64,000 nucleotides of DNA from Actinocrispum wychmicini (GCF_004345645.1 NZ_SLWS01000001.1:522714-586713); one strand, 5' to 3'. Shown: positions 24,278 through 32,658, counted from the first letter of the stretch. The notes: a model not told the origin generated them from the letters alone. Numbers and translations are program-made.

Positions 24278-25186
24278 CTATCCGGTCCGGATGACCAGGG
24301 CCGCTGCCCCCACCAGGCCGGCCCGCCCGGAAAGTTCGGCCTGCGCGACGCGAAGATCCCGGACGTAGGAAAGCCGCGCGTGGTCGTTGAGCGCCCGGCG
24401 GACCGGTTCGAGCAGGATGTCGCCGGCCTGGGCGACACCACCGCCGACCACCGCGAGATCGAGGTCGCAGAGGGCCGCGGTCGCGGCGATCGCCAGCCCG
24501 ACAGCCCGGCCTGCCCGGTCGAAGGCGGCCAACGCGATGTCGTCCCCGGCGAGAGCGGCGGCCGCGAGATGGGCCGCGTCGGCGTTGTCCGGCGCCGGCC
24601 AACCCTGCCGGCGCGCCCACCGAACCAGATGCGGGCCGCCCGCGATGGTCTCCACACAGCCACGCCCGCCGCAGCTGCACGGAACACCGTCCGGCTCGAC
24701 AACGACATGACCGATATGCCCGGCGTTTCCGGTCCGCCCGCCGTACGGGCGGCCGTGCAACACGAGCCCACCGCCAACCCCGGTCGACACGACCAGCCCG
24801 ACCAGGAAGTCGGCATCCCGGCCCGCGCCCATCCAGTGCTCGCCCAACGCCATGCAGATCCCGTCGCCCGCCAACTCCACCTGGACGTCCGGAAAAACCT
24901 GGCGCAGCCGCGCGACCAGCGGGAACTCACGCCAGCAGCCGACATTGATGGGGCTGACGGTGCCGGCGACCGTGTCGATCGGGCCGGCACAAGCGATGCC
25001 GATGCCATCGACCTTTCGGCCGTCCAACGCTTCGGTGGCCGCATCGAGAACGGCCTGCCAGGCGTGGTCCACGTCGTAGAGAGGTGTGGCTCGCGCGGCC
25101 TGGTGGATGACCTCGCCATGATCGTCAACCACCGCGGCGGCGATCTTGGTGCCGCCGATATCCAGTGCCAGGGCTGTAGTCCCCAT
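24278..25186 (-). CDS. ROK-family sugar kinase
   Basis: The 302-residue protein has the ATP-phosphate motif LALDIGGTKIAAAVVD, the catalytic region LVVSTGVGGGLVLHGRPY, GNAGHIGH, and the ROK zinc motif CSCGGRGCVE. It lacks the N-terminal helix-turn-helix of ROK repressors, so it is a kinase, glucokinase-like or for an amino sugar. The ATG at 25186 (MGTTALALDIGG) starts exactly at the fold; the long upstream open frame runs through a hairpin repeat region and is not coding. Confidence 0.92.
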   Translation of the reverse strand: MGTTALALDIGGTKIAAAVVDDHGEVIHQAARATPLYDVDHAWQAVLDAATEALDGRKVDGIGIACAGPIDTVAGTVSPINVGCWREFPLVARLRQVFPDVQVELAGDGICMALGEHWMGAGRDADFLVGLVVSTGVGGGLVLHGRPYGGRTGNAGHIGHVVVEPDGVPCSCGGRGCVETIAGGPHLVRWARRQGWPAPDNADAAHLAAAALAGDDIALAAFDRAGRAVGLAIAATAALCDLDLAVVGGGVAQAGDILLEPVRRALNDHARLSYVRDLRVAQAELSGRAGLVGAAALVIRTG

Positions 25187-25264
25187 AAGAGCCAGCCTAG
25201 AGAGGCGAACGAGGTCACAGGACCGGGTGAAGCCCAGCCGCAGGGGTCGTCCCTCAAACGGTGA

Positions 25265-25415
25265 CGGGCGACCCGGCGAGGGTGCGGAGCACCGAGCGTG
25301 GGCGCCCGGAACTGCCGGGGGGCTTGGGGTCGTCCCCCCAAATAAACAAGGTCGACCCGGCGAAGGCGCGAGGCGCCGAGCAGGGTCGACCTGAGACCTT
25401 GGAAGACCCCAAGGT
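25265..25415. repeat. Two diverged copies of a structured hairpin element plus a third hairpin
   Basis: The gene-free gap 25187-25559 holds a duplicated element. Copy 1 (25265-25308) has outer arms CGGGCG/CGCCCG and inner stem GGTGC/GCACC with loop GGA. Copy 2 (25349-25392) has outer arms AGGTCGACCC/GGGTCGACCT and inner stem GGCGC/GCGCC with loop GAG. The inner stems differ by a compensatory T-A to C-G change, and the linkers CCCGGCGA and CGAGC are shared. A third hairpin (ACCTTGG 25396-25402, CCAAGGT 25409-25415) follows. No protein is credible here. Confidence 0.65.
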
Positions 25416-25559
25416 GCTGCCAGGTCGGGGGTCCGCCAGCATCTCGGGGTCATCTGGAACATCGCCAGTCGGAACCATGTTGTTACCGACATACGTGATG
25501 TGTTCCACGTCACTCTTTCGAGTGAATCTAGTTAGCTTTAGGTGAGTAGCTGGTGACGC

Positions 25560-25715
25560 TCAGCGCATGAACGACTGCTGCTGCGCGATCATCATCAGCT
25601 CGTGCTTCATCGCTGGCGTCGCTGCCATGTCGATGGCTCGGTTCACTGCCCGCCGGGTGCGAGCCTCGGCGCGGCGGGCACGGATCTTGGCGGTGATCTT
25701 CATCAGGTCCAGCAT
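25560..25715 (-). CDS. Small basic protein, unknown function
   Basis: The 51-residue reading (MLDLMKITAKIRARRAEART then a basic helix and MMIAQQQSFMR) is strongly basic in its N-terminal half and amphipathic helical throughout. The frame extends to 25760, but a promoter-like CATAAT (25748-25753, minus strand) falls inside that extension, so I prefer the ATG at 25715; an ATG at 25703 is also possible. I do not recognise a family. The stretch 25716-25891 holds only this putative promoter. Confidence 0.5.
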   Translation of the reverse strand: MLDLMKITAKIRARRAEARTRRAVNRAIDMAATPAMKHELMMIAQQQSFMR

Positions 25716-25891
25716 CCCCTCGGGTTGCACTCTGTTCTGTCTGTACCTATTATGCGCCATCCGCTGGTGGGATGCACCCGATTATCCGGTGATGTCAGGC
25801 ACACGCCGATGATTCATTGGTCATCGAGTCCATCTACCGGACATGTCCTCTTATCTGACTGTATACCCGCAGTCCTAGACGTGCTTAGACT

Positions 25892-27088
25892 TCACTCGTC
25901 GCGGCCCAGCAGGAAGCGCCCGAAGTGCGGCACGGTGAACGCGATCCGCCCCCGCTCGGCGGAGTACACCAGGCCCTTCTTGATCAGGCTGTCCCGTGCC
26001 GGCGACAGCGATGACGGCTTGCGGCCCAGGAAGACCGCGATGTCCGCGGTGCTGACCCCCTCGTCCCGGCCCTCGGTCAGCTCGGCGATCGCCCGCAGGT
26101 ACTCCCGCTCGGCCGGCGTCGCCCGTTCGTACCGCGACCCGAAGAAGCCGACCGCGAGCTCGGACTCGGCCTCGGGCGCGGCCACGCCGACGTCTTCCAC
26201 CGTGATCGGGTCGCTCGGCGCCGCGTCCCACGCCGCCTTGCCGTACGCCTGGATGAAGTACGGGTAGCCGCCGGACGCCTCGAACAGTGCCTCCAGCGCG
26301 TCGCTGGTGATGTCCGCGTCCTCGCGGGCGACCGGGGCGAGGACCGCCTGCTGGGCGTCCTCCTTGTCCAACCGGTCGATCCGGACGTACCGGAACAACC
26401 GCTCCGAGTACGACTTGCTCGCCGACAGCACAGCCGGCAGATGCGGCAACCCGGCCCCGACCACGACTAGCGGCGCCCCTGACTGGGATAACTCGTGGCA
26501 CGCCGCGCACATCGCGGAGATGTCGTCCGGGAGCAGGTCCTGCATCTCGTCGATGAGCAGGGCGACACCGGTCCCCACGTCCTGGGCCAGCTCGGCGACG
26601 TCGGTGAACAGCTCGACCAGGTCGATCTCGATGTCCCCGGAGTCGGCCCGGCCCTGTGCCGCCGGCACGTCGATGCCCGGCTGCCACCGTTCCCGGAGTT
26701 TCGCCCCGTCCGGCGCGGCGCGGAGCGCGAACGCCTTGAGCACGGCAAGGACCGACTCCACCCGTTCCGGCGCGCGGTGTCGGACCGCGAGATCGCGTAC
26801 TGCCCTGTGCAGTGCGGCGGACAGCGGCCTACGCAGGTCCGCGTCCGGTCGCGCCTCCACCTTCCCCGCGCCCCAACCGCGCTTGACCGCCATCGACCGC
26901 AGTTCGCCGAGCAGCACGGTCTTGCCCACGCCACGTAGCCCGGTCAGCACCAGGCTGCGTTCGGGACGGCCGCGCGCGACCCGTTCCAGAACGACCTCGA
27001 AGGCGGCCAGCTCCTTGTCCCGGCCGGCCAGCTCGGGCGGACGTTGCCCAGCTCCAGGCGCGAAAGGGTTCCGTACCGGATCCATCAT
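25892..27088 (-). CDS. Orc1/Cdc6-like AAA+ ATPase
   Basis: The 398-residue ATPase has Walker A GLRGVGKT near residue 50, Walker B LLIDEMQD near 178, a sensor-1-like VVVGAGLP segment, and a helical lid ending in a C-terminal winged-helix region (VSTADIAVFLGRKPSSLSPARDSLIKKG). This architecture is shared by standalone bacterial ATPases annotated as AAA or Orc/Cdc6-type. They are often linked to DNA transactions, but this one has no partner that fixes its role. Two ATGs at 27088 and 27085 are possible. A CTCTCTAG half-site (27103-27110) lies 15 bp upstream and recurs in the palindrome at 27161. Confidence 0.85.
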   Translation of the reverse strand: MMDPVRNPFAPGAGQRPPELAGRDKELAAFEVVLERVARGRPERSLVLTGLRGVGKTVLLGELRSMAVKRGWGAGKVEARPDADLRRPLSAALHRAVRDLAVRHRAPERVESVLAVLKAFALRAAPDGAKLRERWQPGIDVPAAQGRADSGDIEIDLVELFTDVAELAQDVGTGVALLIDEMQDLLPDDISAMCAACHELSQSGAPLVVVGAGLPHLPAVLSASKSYSERLFRYVRIDRLDKEDAQQAVLAPVAREDADITSDALEALFEASGGYPYFIQAYGKAAWDAAPSDPITVEDVGVAAPEAESELAVGFFGSRYERATPAEREYLRAIAELTEGRDEGVSTADIAVFLGRKPSSLSPARDSLIKKGLVYSAERGRIAFTVPHFGRFLLGRDE

Positions 27089-27160
27089 CGAAAGGTATCG
27101 ACCTCTCTAGTGAGAACCCGATATTCGCCGATACACGGCTACGGCGTGTCGGCCTTGCCC

Positions 27161-27190
27161 GCACTCTCTAGCTCCAGAGCTAGAGAGTGC
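27161..27190. promoter_or_regulatory. 30-bp palindrome between the thiolase and AAA ATPase genes
   Basis: Two perfect 14-bp arms (GCACTCTCTAGCTC at 27161-27174 and its complement at 27177-27190) are separated by only CA. It begins 10 bp beyond the thiolase stop, so it can act as that gene's terminator, but the very short spacer and AT-containing arms are also operator-like. The half-site CTCTCTAG recurs at 27103-27110 near the ATPase start. Confidence 0.6.
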
Positions 27191-27199
27191 TATACGACC

Positions 27200-28471
27200 C
27201 TATTTCTCCAGGATGGCCGTGACACCCTGGCCGCCAGCAGCGCAGATGGAAATCAGCCCACGGCCCGAACCACGCTCGTTCAGCAACTTCGCCAGGGTCG
27301 CCACGATCCGGCCGCCGGTGGCCGCGAACGGGTGCCCCGCCGCGAGCGAGGAGCCGTTCACGTTCAGCTTGCTCCGGTCGATCGCGCCGAGCGGCTCGTC
27401 CAGGCCGAGGCGCTCCTTCGCGAACGCCGAGTCCTGCCAGGCCTTCAACGTGGCCAGCACCTGGGACGCGAACGCCTCGTGGATCTCGTAGAAGTCGAAG
27501 TCCTGCAATGTCAGTCCCGCACGGGCGAGCATCCGCGGCACGGCGTACGCGGGCGCCATCAGCAGCCCCTCGCCGCCGTGGACGTAGTCGACCGCGGCGG
27601 TCTCGGAGAAAGTCAGGTACGCCAACACAGGCAGCCGCCGCGCCTTGGCCCACTGGTCGTTCGCGAGCAGCACGGTCGACGCGCCGTCCGTCAACGGCGT
27701 CGAGTTGGCCGCGGTCATGGTGTCGCCGAAGACGGGCTTGAGCTTCGCGAGCTTCTCGACCGTCGAGTCCGCCCGGAGGTTCTGGTCCCGGCTCAGCCCC
27801 AGATAGGACGTGACCAGGTCGTCGAAGAAGCCGCGGTCGTAGGCGGCGGCCAGGTGCTGGTGGGACAGCGCCGCCAACTCGTCCTGCTCGGCGCGCTCGA
27901 TTCCCCACTCCTTGGCCGTGATGGCGGCGTGCTCGCCCATGGACAGGCCGGTCCGCGGCTCGGCGTTGCGCGGGATGTCCGGGATGATGTGGCTCGGCCG
28001 GAGCCTCGTGAGCAGCCGCAGGCGACCGCCGAGGCTCTTGGTCCGGTTGAGGCGCAACAGAATCGCGCGGAGGTCCTCGTGCACGCCGATGGGCGCGTCG
28101 CTCGTGGTGTCCACCCCGCCGGCGACCCCGGCGTCGATCTGGCCGAGCGCGACCTTGTTCGCCACCTGGATGACCGCCTGCAGGCCCGTGCCGCACGCCT
28201 GCTGGATGTCGTAGGCCGGCGTTTCCGCGGACAACCTGCTGCCCAGCACCGACTCCCTGGCCAGGTTGAAGTCGCGGCTGTGCTTGAGCACGGCGCCCGC
28301 GGCGACCTCGCCGAGCCGCTCGCCCTGCAGGCCGAAGCGGCTGACCAGGCCATCCAGCGCGGCGGTGAACATGTCCTGGTTGGAGGCGGTCGCGTACGGC
28401 CCGTTCGACCGGGCGAACGGGATGCGGTTCCCACCGATGATCGCGACGCGCTTCAAGCCTCTCGGAGCCAT
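27200..28471 (-). CDS. fadA2: Acetyl-CoA acetyltransferase (thiolase), FadA2-like
   Basis: The 423-residue thiolase has the nucleophilic Cys in QQACGTGLQAV (residue about 93), the His of YEIHEAF, GSSLAAGHPFAATGGR with the second catalytic His, and the second active-site Cys in ICAAGGQG. It cleaves or condenses 3-ketoacyl-CoA. It is divergent from fabG4 with an 81-bp shared regulatory region, as the mycobacterial fadA2/fabG4 pair is, so I use that orthologue name. GXS-type loops and length agree with bacterial type I thiolases. Chain-length specificity cannot be read. Confidence 0.9.
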   Translation of the reverse strand: MAPRGLKRVAIIGGNRIPFARSNGPYATASNQDMFTAALDGLVSRFGLQGERLGEVAAGAVLKHSRDFNLARESVLGSRLSAETPAYDIQQACGTGLQAVIQVANKVALGQIDAGVAGGVDTTSDAPIGVHEDLRAILLRLNRTKSLGGRLRLLTRLRPSHIIPDIPRNAEPRTGLSMGEHAAITAKEWGIERAEQDELAALSHQHLAAAYDRGFFDDLVTSYLGLSRDQNLRADSTVEKLAKLKPVFGDTMTAANSTPLTDGASTVLLANDQWAKARRLPVLAYLTFSETAAVDYVHGGEGLLMAPAYAVPRMLARAGLTLQDFDFYEIHEAFASQVLATLKAWQDSAFAKERLGLDEPLGAIDRSKLNVNGSSLAAGHPFAATGGRIVATLAKLLNERGSGRGLISICAAGGQGVTAILEK

Positions 28472-28512
28472 CTTCGCCCTCCCACGGTTCGGGTCGTACT
28501 GGCCATCCTAAC

Positions 28513-28541
28513 CTACTCGTAAGTAGTATTACCGCGAGTAG
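28513..28541. promoter_or_regulatory. Candidate TetR operator between thiolase and fabG4
   Basis: The 29-bp site begins CTACTCGTAAGTAG and ends CGAGTAG. CTACTCG (28513-28519) and CGAGTAG (28535-28541) are perfect inverted arms. A closely similar 30-bp site lies in front of the SCP-2 genes and next to the tetR start (31374-31403), which points to the TetR at 30693 as the common regulator. Confidence 0.7.
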
Positions 28542-28552
28542 GGAGGCGACAC

Positions 28553-29866
28553 ATGACCGATCGCTACCAGCGGTTCGCTCGAACCGGCCCGGGAAAGTTC
28601 CTGGTCAGCAGGCTCGGGTTGCCCAATCCGGTACCGCTTCGCCGGTACCGGCCGGACCAGCCGCCGCTGCCCGGACCGGCTGTCGTCGGTGCGGCCAAGG
28701 GCGGCCGGTTGGAGGACACAGTACGGAAAGTGCTGGCCAGCGCGGGCATCGAAGTCGGCGACAACGTTGAGCGACCGGGCGCGTTGGTGTTCGACGCGAC
28801 CGGCATCGACACCGTCGACCGGCTACGCGAGCTGTACGACTTCTTCCACCCACGGATCCGTGGCATCGCCACCAACGGGCGCGTCGTAGTCCTCGGGACG
28901 ACGCCCGACGGGAGCAAGGAGTCGATCCCCCAGCGCGCGCTGGAGGGCTTCACCCGGTCGGTCGGCAAGGAGCTCAAGCGCGGCGCCACGGTCCAGCTCG
29001 TCTACGTCGAGCCCGGCGCCGACGACATCGAGTCCACCCTGCGGTTCCTGCTGTCCGGCAAGTCCGCGTACGTCGACGCCCAGGTGATCCGGATCGGCCA
29101 GGGCACGTCACCGCGGCCGGAGAACTGGCTGGCGCCGCTCGCCGGCAAGGTCGCCCTGGTCACCGGGGCGTCCCGGGGCATCGGCGCGTCGATCGCCGAA
29201 GTGCTGGCCCGGGACGGCGCGCACGTCGTGGCGCTGGACGTGCCGGCGCAGGGCGGCGAACTGTCCGAAGTGGCCAATCGGGTCGGCGGCTCGACGCTGC
29301 AGCTCGACATCACCGCGCCGGACGCGCCCACCAAGCTGGTGTCCCACCTGACCCAGCGGCACGGCGGAGTCGACATCGTGGTGCACAACGCCGGCATCAC
29401 CAGGGACAAGACGCTCGCGAAGATGACCGACGCGCACTGGGACGCCGTGCTCGCCGTGAACCTCGCCAGCCAGCTGCGGATCAACGACGCGCTGCTCGTG
29501 TCCGGCCTGCGCGCCGGCGGGCGGATCATCGGCGTGTCGTCGATCGCGGGCATCGCCGGCAACGTCGGCCAGACCAACTACGGCACCAGCAAGGCCGGCG
29601 TGATCGGCATGGTCAACAGTTACGCGCCGCTGCTGGCCGCGCACGGCGGGACCATCAACGCGGTCGCGCCCGGCTTCATCGAGACCAAGATGACCGCCGC
29701 CGTCCCGTTGTTCATCCGGGAGGCCGGCCGGCGGATGAACAGCATGTCCCAGGGCGGGCTGCCGGTGGACGTGGCCGAGACCATCGCCTGGTACGCCAGC
29801 CCGGCGTCCGGCGCGGTGAACGGCAACGTGGTCCGGGTCTGCGGCCAGAGCCTGCTGGGAGCGTGA
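28553..29866 (+). CDS. fabG4: 3-oxoacyl-ACP/CoA reductase, high-molecular-weight FabG4 type
   Basis: The 437-residue protein is about 200 residues longer than FabG1. The N-terminal half is a degenerate flavodoxin-like domain without a nucleotide motif; the C-terminal half is a complete SDR with TGASRGIG near 203, HNAGITRDK, the Ser of GVSSIAG, and YGTSK near 342. FabG4 enzymes reduce 3-ketoacyl-CoA with NADH and work with an MaoC-type hydratase. Here the hydratase (HtdX) follows 2 bp later, and the thiolase is divergent, giving a reversible beta-oxidation or elongation module. Confidence 0.93.
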   Translation: MTDRYQRFARTGPGKFLVSRLGLPNPVPLRRYRPDQPPLPGPAVVGAAKGGRLEDTVRKVLASAGIEVGDNVERPGALVFDATGIDTVDRLRELYDFFHPRIRGIATNGRVVVLGTTPDGSKESIPQRALEGFTRSVGKELKRGATVQLVYVEPGADDIESTLRFLLSGKSAYVDAQVIRIGQGTSPRPENWLAPLAGKVALVTGASRGIGASIAEVLARDGAHVVALDVPAQGGELSEVANRVGGSTLQLDITAPDAPTKLVSHLTQRHGGVDIVVHNAGITRDKTLAKMTDAHWDAVLAVNLASQLRINDALLVSGLRAGGRIIGVSSIAGIAGNVGQTNYGTSKAGVIGMVNSYAPLLAAHGGTINAVAPGFIETKMTAAVPLFIREAGRRMNSMSQGGLPVDVAETIAWYASPASGAVNGNVVRVCGQSLLGA

Positions 29867-29868
29867 CC

Positions 29869-30696
29869 ATGCCTGTCCTTGACTCCACGCCCAACCTGAC
29901 CGTGCTGTTCGGCAAGGCGGTGCTGACCGGCTTCACCCGGCGCGGCGGCGCCCTGCCGTCCACTGTGTACAGTCGGTCGCAGGTGGTCGATCCCGAGCAC
30001 CTGGCCGCGTACGCCAAGGTCTGCGGGTTCCGGCTGACCGACCAGCTGCCCGTCACGTACCCGCACGTTCTCAGCTTTCCGTTGCAGGTCAAGCTGATGA
30101 CCGACGGCGACTTCCCGTTCCCGCTGGTCGGCTCGGTGCACATCGCCAACCGGATCACCCAGCACCAGCCGTTGCGCGCGGACACCCCGCTGTCCCTGCG
30201 GGTGCACGTGGAGAACCTGCGTGACCACCCGAAAGGCAAGCAGTTCGACATGGTGATCCAGGCGTCGTCGGCCGACGACGGCCCGGTGCTGTGGGAGGGT
30301 GTCAGCACGTACCTGCGGCGCAGTGGCGGCTCCGGCGGCGGCGACCGGGAAGTCGTCACCCGGCAGCCCAGCGCGATCTGGTACGTGCCCGACGACATCG
30401 GCCGCCGCTACGCCGACGTCGCCGGTGACCGCAACCCGATCCACACCCATGCGTTGACGGCCAAGCTCTTCGGCTTCCCGCGCGCGATCGCGCACGGCAT
30501 GTGGACGAAGGCCCGGTGCCTGGCCGCCTTCGAAGGGCGGCTGCCGGATGTGTACACCGTAGACGTCCGGTTCAAGCTGCCCGTCCTGCTGCCCGCCAAG
30601 GTCGGCTTCCACGCCTCGGTCGAGGAGGACGGGCGGCACTTCGAACTGTTCGACGCCAAGTCCGGCAAGCCGCACCTGTCCGGGGTGATCACCTAG
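29869..30696 (+). CDS. htdX: MaoC-family 3-hydroxyacyl thioester dehydratase, HtdX-like
   Basis: The 275-residue double-hotdog protein has the R-specific hydratase motif in its C-terminal half: YADVAGDRNPIHTHALTAKL with catalytic Asp and His, followed by FPRAIAHGMW. The N-terminal hotdog lacks these residues. It hydrates or dehydrates enoyl/3-hydroxyacyl thioesters. ATG at 29869 chosen; a GTG at 29863 overlaps the fabG4 stop. Its TAG stop shares CTAG (30693-30696) with the convergent tetR stop. Confidence 0.92.
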   Translation: MPVLDSTPNLTVLFGKAVLTGFTRRGGALPSTVYSRSQVVDPEHLAAYAKVCGFRLTDQLPVTYPHVLSFPLQVKLMTDGDFPFPLVGSVHIANRITQHQPLRADTPLSLRVHVENLRDHPKGKQFDMVIQASSADDGPVLWEGVSTYLRRSGGSGGGDREVVTRQPSAIWYVPDDIGRRYADVAGDRNPIHTHALTAKLFGFPRAIAHGMWTKARCLAAFEGRLPDVYTVDVRFKLPVLLPAKVGFHASVEEDGRHFELFDAKSGKPHLSGVIT

Positions 30697-31346
30697 GGCG
30701 TTGGCTGCCAGACGGTGCCTTCGACCAGGTCGCCGAAGCCCATCCAGACCAGGTTCATCAGCCAGGAGGCGACCACCCTGGTCGGCACCTCCGGGTGGTC
30801 CAGCCACCAGTCGGCCATCGACTCGCCGCCGCCGACCAGGGCGGCGGCCATCGCCTCGGTGCTCTTGGTGGCGTGCTGCTCCTCGACGCCGTGCCGGGTC
30901 GCCGACCGGAACAGCAGGGCGTCGACCAGGTTGATCGCCCGGGAGCGCATGGCCACGAGTTCCTCGCTGAACGGGCCGCCCTGGGAGATCGCCTGCCGGT
31001 GCAGGACCCGCCAGCTCGGCTTGTTCGCCGCGACGAACTCGAAGAACGACCGCAGGCCCATCCACAGCTGCATGTCGGCCGGCTGGTTCTGGTCGACGCC
31101 GCCGACGATGGCCTCCATCAGCAGGTTGGCCTCGCGCCGGATACAGGCCGCGAAGAGGTCTTCTTTGGAGCCGAGGTACGCGTAGATCATCGGTTTGGAG
31201 ACACCGGCGACTTCGGACACCTCGTCCATGGAGGCGTTGTGATACCCGTGTTCGGAGAACACCTGCACCGCCGCGTCCAGGATCTGCTTCTCGCGGACCT
31301 CACGCGGCAGGCGTTTCACCCGCCGGTCCTCAACGCTCACACCCAC
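30693..31346 (-). CDS. TetR-family regulator of the fatty-acid module
   Basis: The 217-residue protein has a canonical TetR DNA-binding domain (EKQILDAAVQVFSEHGY, ASMDEVSEVAGVSKPMIYAY, then LGSKEDLFAAC; residues 19-66) and a C-terminal dimer/ligand domain. It is located between htdX and the SCP-2 genes, as a TetR gene is near fabG4-htdX in mycobacteria. A similar operator-like site occurs both before its own divergent SCP-2 promoter (31374-31403) and between thiolase and fabG4 (28513-28541), so it probably represses both. An acyl-CoA is the likely effector by analogy. Confidence 0.92.
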   Translation of the reverse strand: MGVSVEDRRVKRLPREVREKQILDAAVQVFSEHGYHNASMDEVSEVAGVSKPMIYAYLGSKEDLFAACIRREANLLMEAIVGGVDQNQPADMQLWMGLRSFFEFVAANKPSWRVLHRQAISQGGPFSEELVAMRSRAINLVDALLFRSATRHGVEEQHATKSTEAMAAALVGGGESMADWWLDHPEVPTRVVASWLMNLVWMGFGDLVEGTVWQPTP

Positions 31347-31373
31347 CTCCGAGGGTTCAGGTTGTCATCGTAT

Positions 31374-31403
31374 CTACTCGAACGTAGTCTTACTGGTGAG
31401 TAG
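31374..31403. promoter_or_regulatory. Candidate TetR operator between tetR and the SCP-2 genes
   Basis: The 30-bp site begins CTACTCGAACGTAG and ends GTGAGTAG. It shares CTACTCG, GTAGT, TTAC and GAGTAG in the same order and nearly the same spacing with the site at 28513-28541. It lies 27 bp upstream of the tetR start and 17 bp upstream of the SCP-2 start. Confidence 0.7.
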
Positions 31404-31420
31404 GTAAGAGGAGGTTGTTC

Positions 31421-32062
31421 ATGCCTGACCTCAGCGTCGAGGCCATCGGCCAACTTAGCCCCAGTGAGCTGGTCCAACTCGTCGAGCAGCTCGACCCGGC
31501 GGACGCGGCGTTGCAGGACGTCGACATCGACGCCATCGCGCGGCAGATCGACCCGGCCAAGCTCAAGGGCGACGAGTTCGTGCGGCTGATCGCCGGGATG
31601 CAACGGCTGTCCGGGGCCGCGGTGGACGTGACCAAGATGGGGCCGCAGACGTTCGCCCGGCTGATCTCGGGCGCGGCCAAGGACCAGCTCGAAAAGGTCC
31701 TCCTGCACCAGGACCTGCGTGACCTGATCCTGGGCGAGATCTTCCGCCGGATGCAGACGCACCTGCGCGTCGACAAGGCGGCCAATGTCAATGCCGTGGT
31801 GCACTGGCGGTTCTCCGGTGGCGCGGACGAGGACGGATACGACCGGTACGAAACGGTTATCTCCAAGGGCACGTGCGTGGTTACCAAGGAGAAGACCAGC
31901 GACGCGCGGGTCACGATCACCATGCCGCCGCAGGACTTCCTCAAACTCGTCACGTCGAACGCCTCCGCGCCCGTCCTGTTCATGACCGGCAAGCTCAAGG
32001 TCCGTGGCGATCTGGCCTTCGCCGCCGGCCTGCTCAGCCTCTTCGACCTGCCGAAGCCTTGA
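31421..32062 (+). CDS. SCP-2 sterol-transfer-domain protein, copy 1
   Basis: The 213-residue protein has an N-terminal helical region (residues 1-100) and a C-terminal SCP-2-like fold (VNAVVHWRFSGG, YDRYETVISKGTCVV, ARVTITMPPQDFLKLVTS, VLFMTGKLKVRGDLAFAAGL). SCP-2 domains bind and move lipids or acyl-CoAs, fitting the neighbouring fatty-acid genes. The ATG at 31421 follows AGGAGG. It is probably controlled by the adjacent TetR. A paralogue follows 23 bp later. Confidence 0.88.
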   Translation: MPDLSVEAIGQLSPSELVQLVEQLDPADAALQDVDIDAIARQIDPAKLKGDEFVRLIAGMQRLSGAAVDVTKMGPQTFARLISGAAKDQLEKVLLHQDLRDLILGEIFRRMQTHLRVDKAANVNAVVHWRFSGGADEDGYDRYETVISKGTCVVTKEKTSDARVTITMPPQDFLKLVTSNASAPVLFMTGKLKVRGDLAFAAGLLSLFDLPKP

Positions 32063-32085
32063 GGTTCCGGCGCCGCCGCGCGGCC

Positions 32086-32658
32086 ATGCCGGCGGCGCTG
32101 GGGGGCTTCGACGGGTTCGCGCGCTCGATCGACGTGACCAAACTGGACGAAGCCCAGTTCGTCCGGCTGATCGAGACCCTGGACATGCTGGGCAAGGCAG
32201 GCACCGGGATCGAACTGTCCGCGCTGCGTACGGAGACGTTCGTCGGCATCATCGCCATGGCGTCCGCCGCGCAGCTTGACGCGCTCATGGAGCACACGGA
32301 CCTGAGAGGGGTCGTGCTCAACGAGATCTTCGCGCGGATGAGCAAACACCTGCATTCTGAGCGGGCCGCAGGTCTGGACGCGGTGCTGCACTGGCGGTTC
32401 ACCGGCGGATGCGAGAACGGCGGCTACGACCGGTATCAGACCGTCATCGCCGACGGACGATGCACGTCCGGGATCGTCCAGGACCGTGATCCGCGGGCGA
32501 CCGTCACGCTCGCGCCCACCGACTTCCTGCGGGTCAGCACCGGGATCACCGCCGCGCCGCTGCTGTTCCTCCGGGGACGGATCAAGGTGAAGGGCGACAT
32601 CCCGTTCGCCGCCGGGTTCGTCAACTACTTCGATATCCCGCGGCCCGAAGAGCCCTGA
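32086..32658 (+). CDS. SCP-2 sterol-transfer-domain protein, copy 2
   Basis: The 190-residue protein is clearly paralogous to the upstream gene (DAVLHWRFTGG, YDRYQTVIADGRC, ATVTLAPTDFLRVSTG, LLFLRGRIKVKGDIPFAAGF), but it lacks the first ~45 N-terminal residues of that copy. ATG at 32086 chosen; a TTG at 32059 overlaps the previous stop. Two lipid-carrier paralogues in tandem suggest a heteromeric or substrate-divided lipid transfer unit. Its end overlaps the convergent MocR gene by 38 bp. Confidence 0.85.
   Translation: MPAALGGFDGFARSIDVTKLDEAQFVRLIETLDMLGKAGTGIELSALRTETFVGIIAMASAAQLDALMEHTDLRGVVLNEIFARMSKHLHSERAAGLDAVLHWRFTGGCENGGYDRYQTVIADGRCTSGIVQDRDPRATVTLAPTDFLRVSTGITAAPLLFLRGRIKVKGDIPFAAGFVNYFDIPRPEEP

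Noticed and set aside
24278..25513. 411-codon version of the ROK kinase
   Set aside because: The extra 109 codons cover the hairpin repeat element; the protein fold starts exactly at the ATG at 25186.
25254..25545. Small ORFs on both strands in the ROK upstream region
   Set aside because: They overlap stem-loops with compensatory changes and show no protein-like composition.
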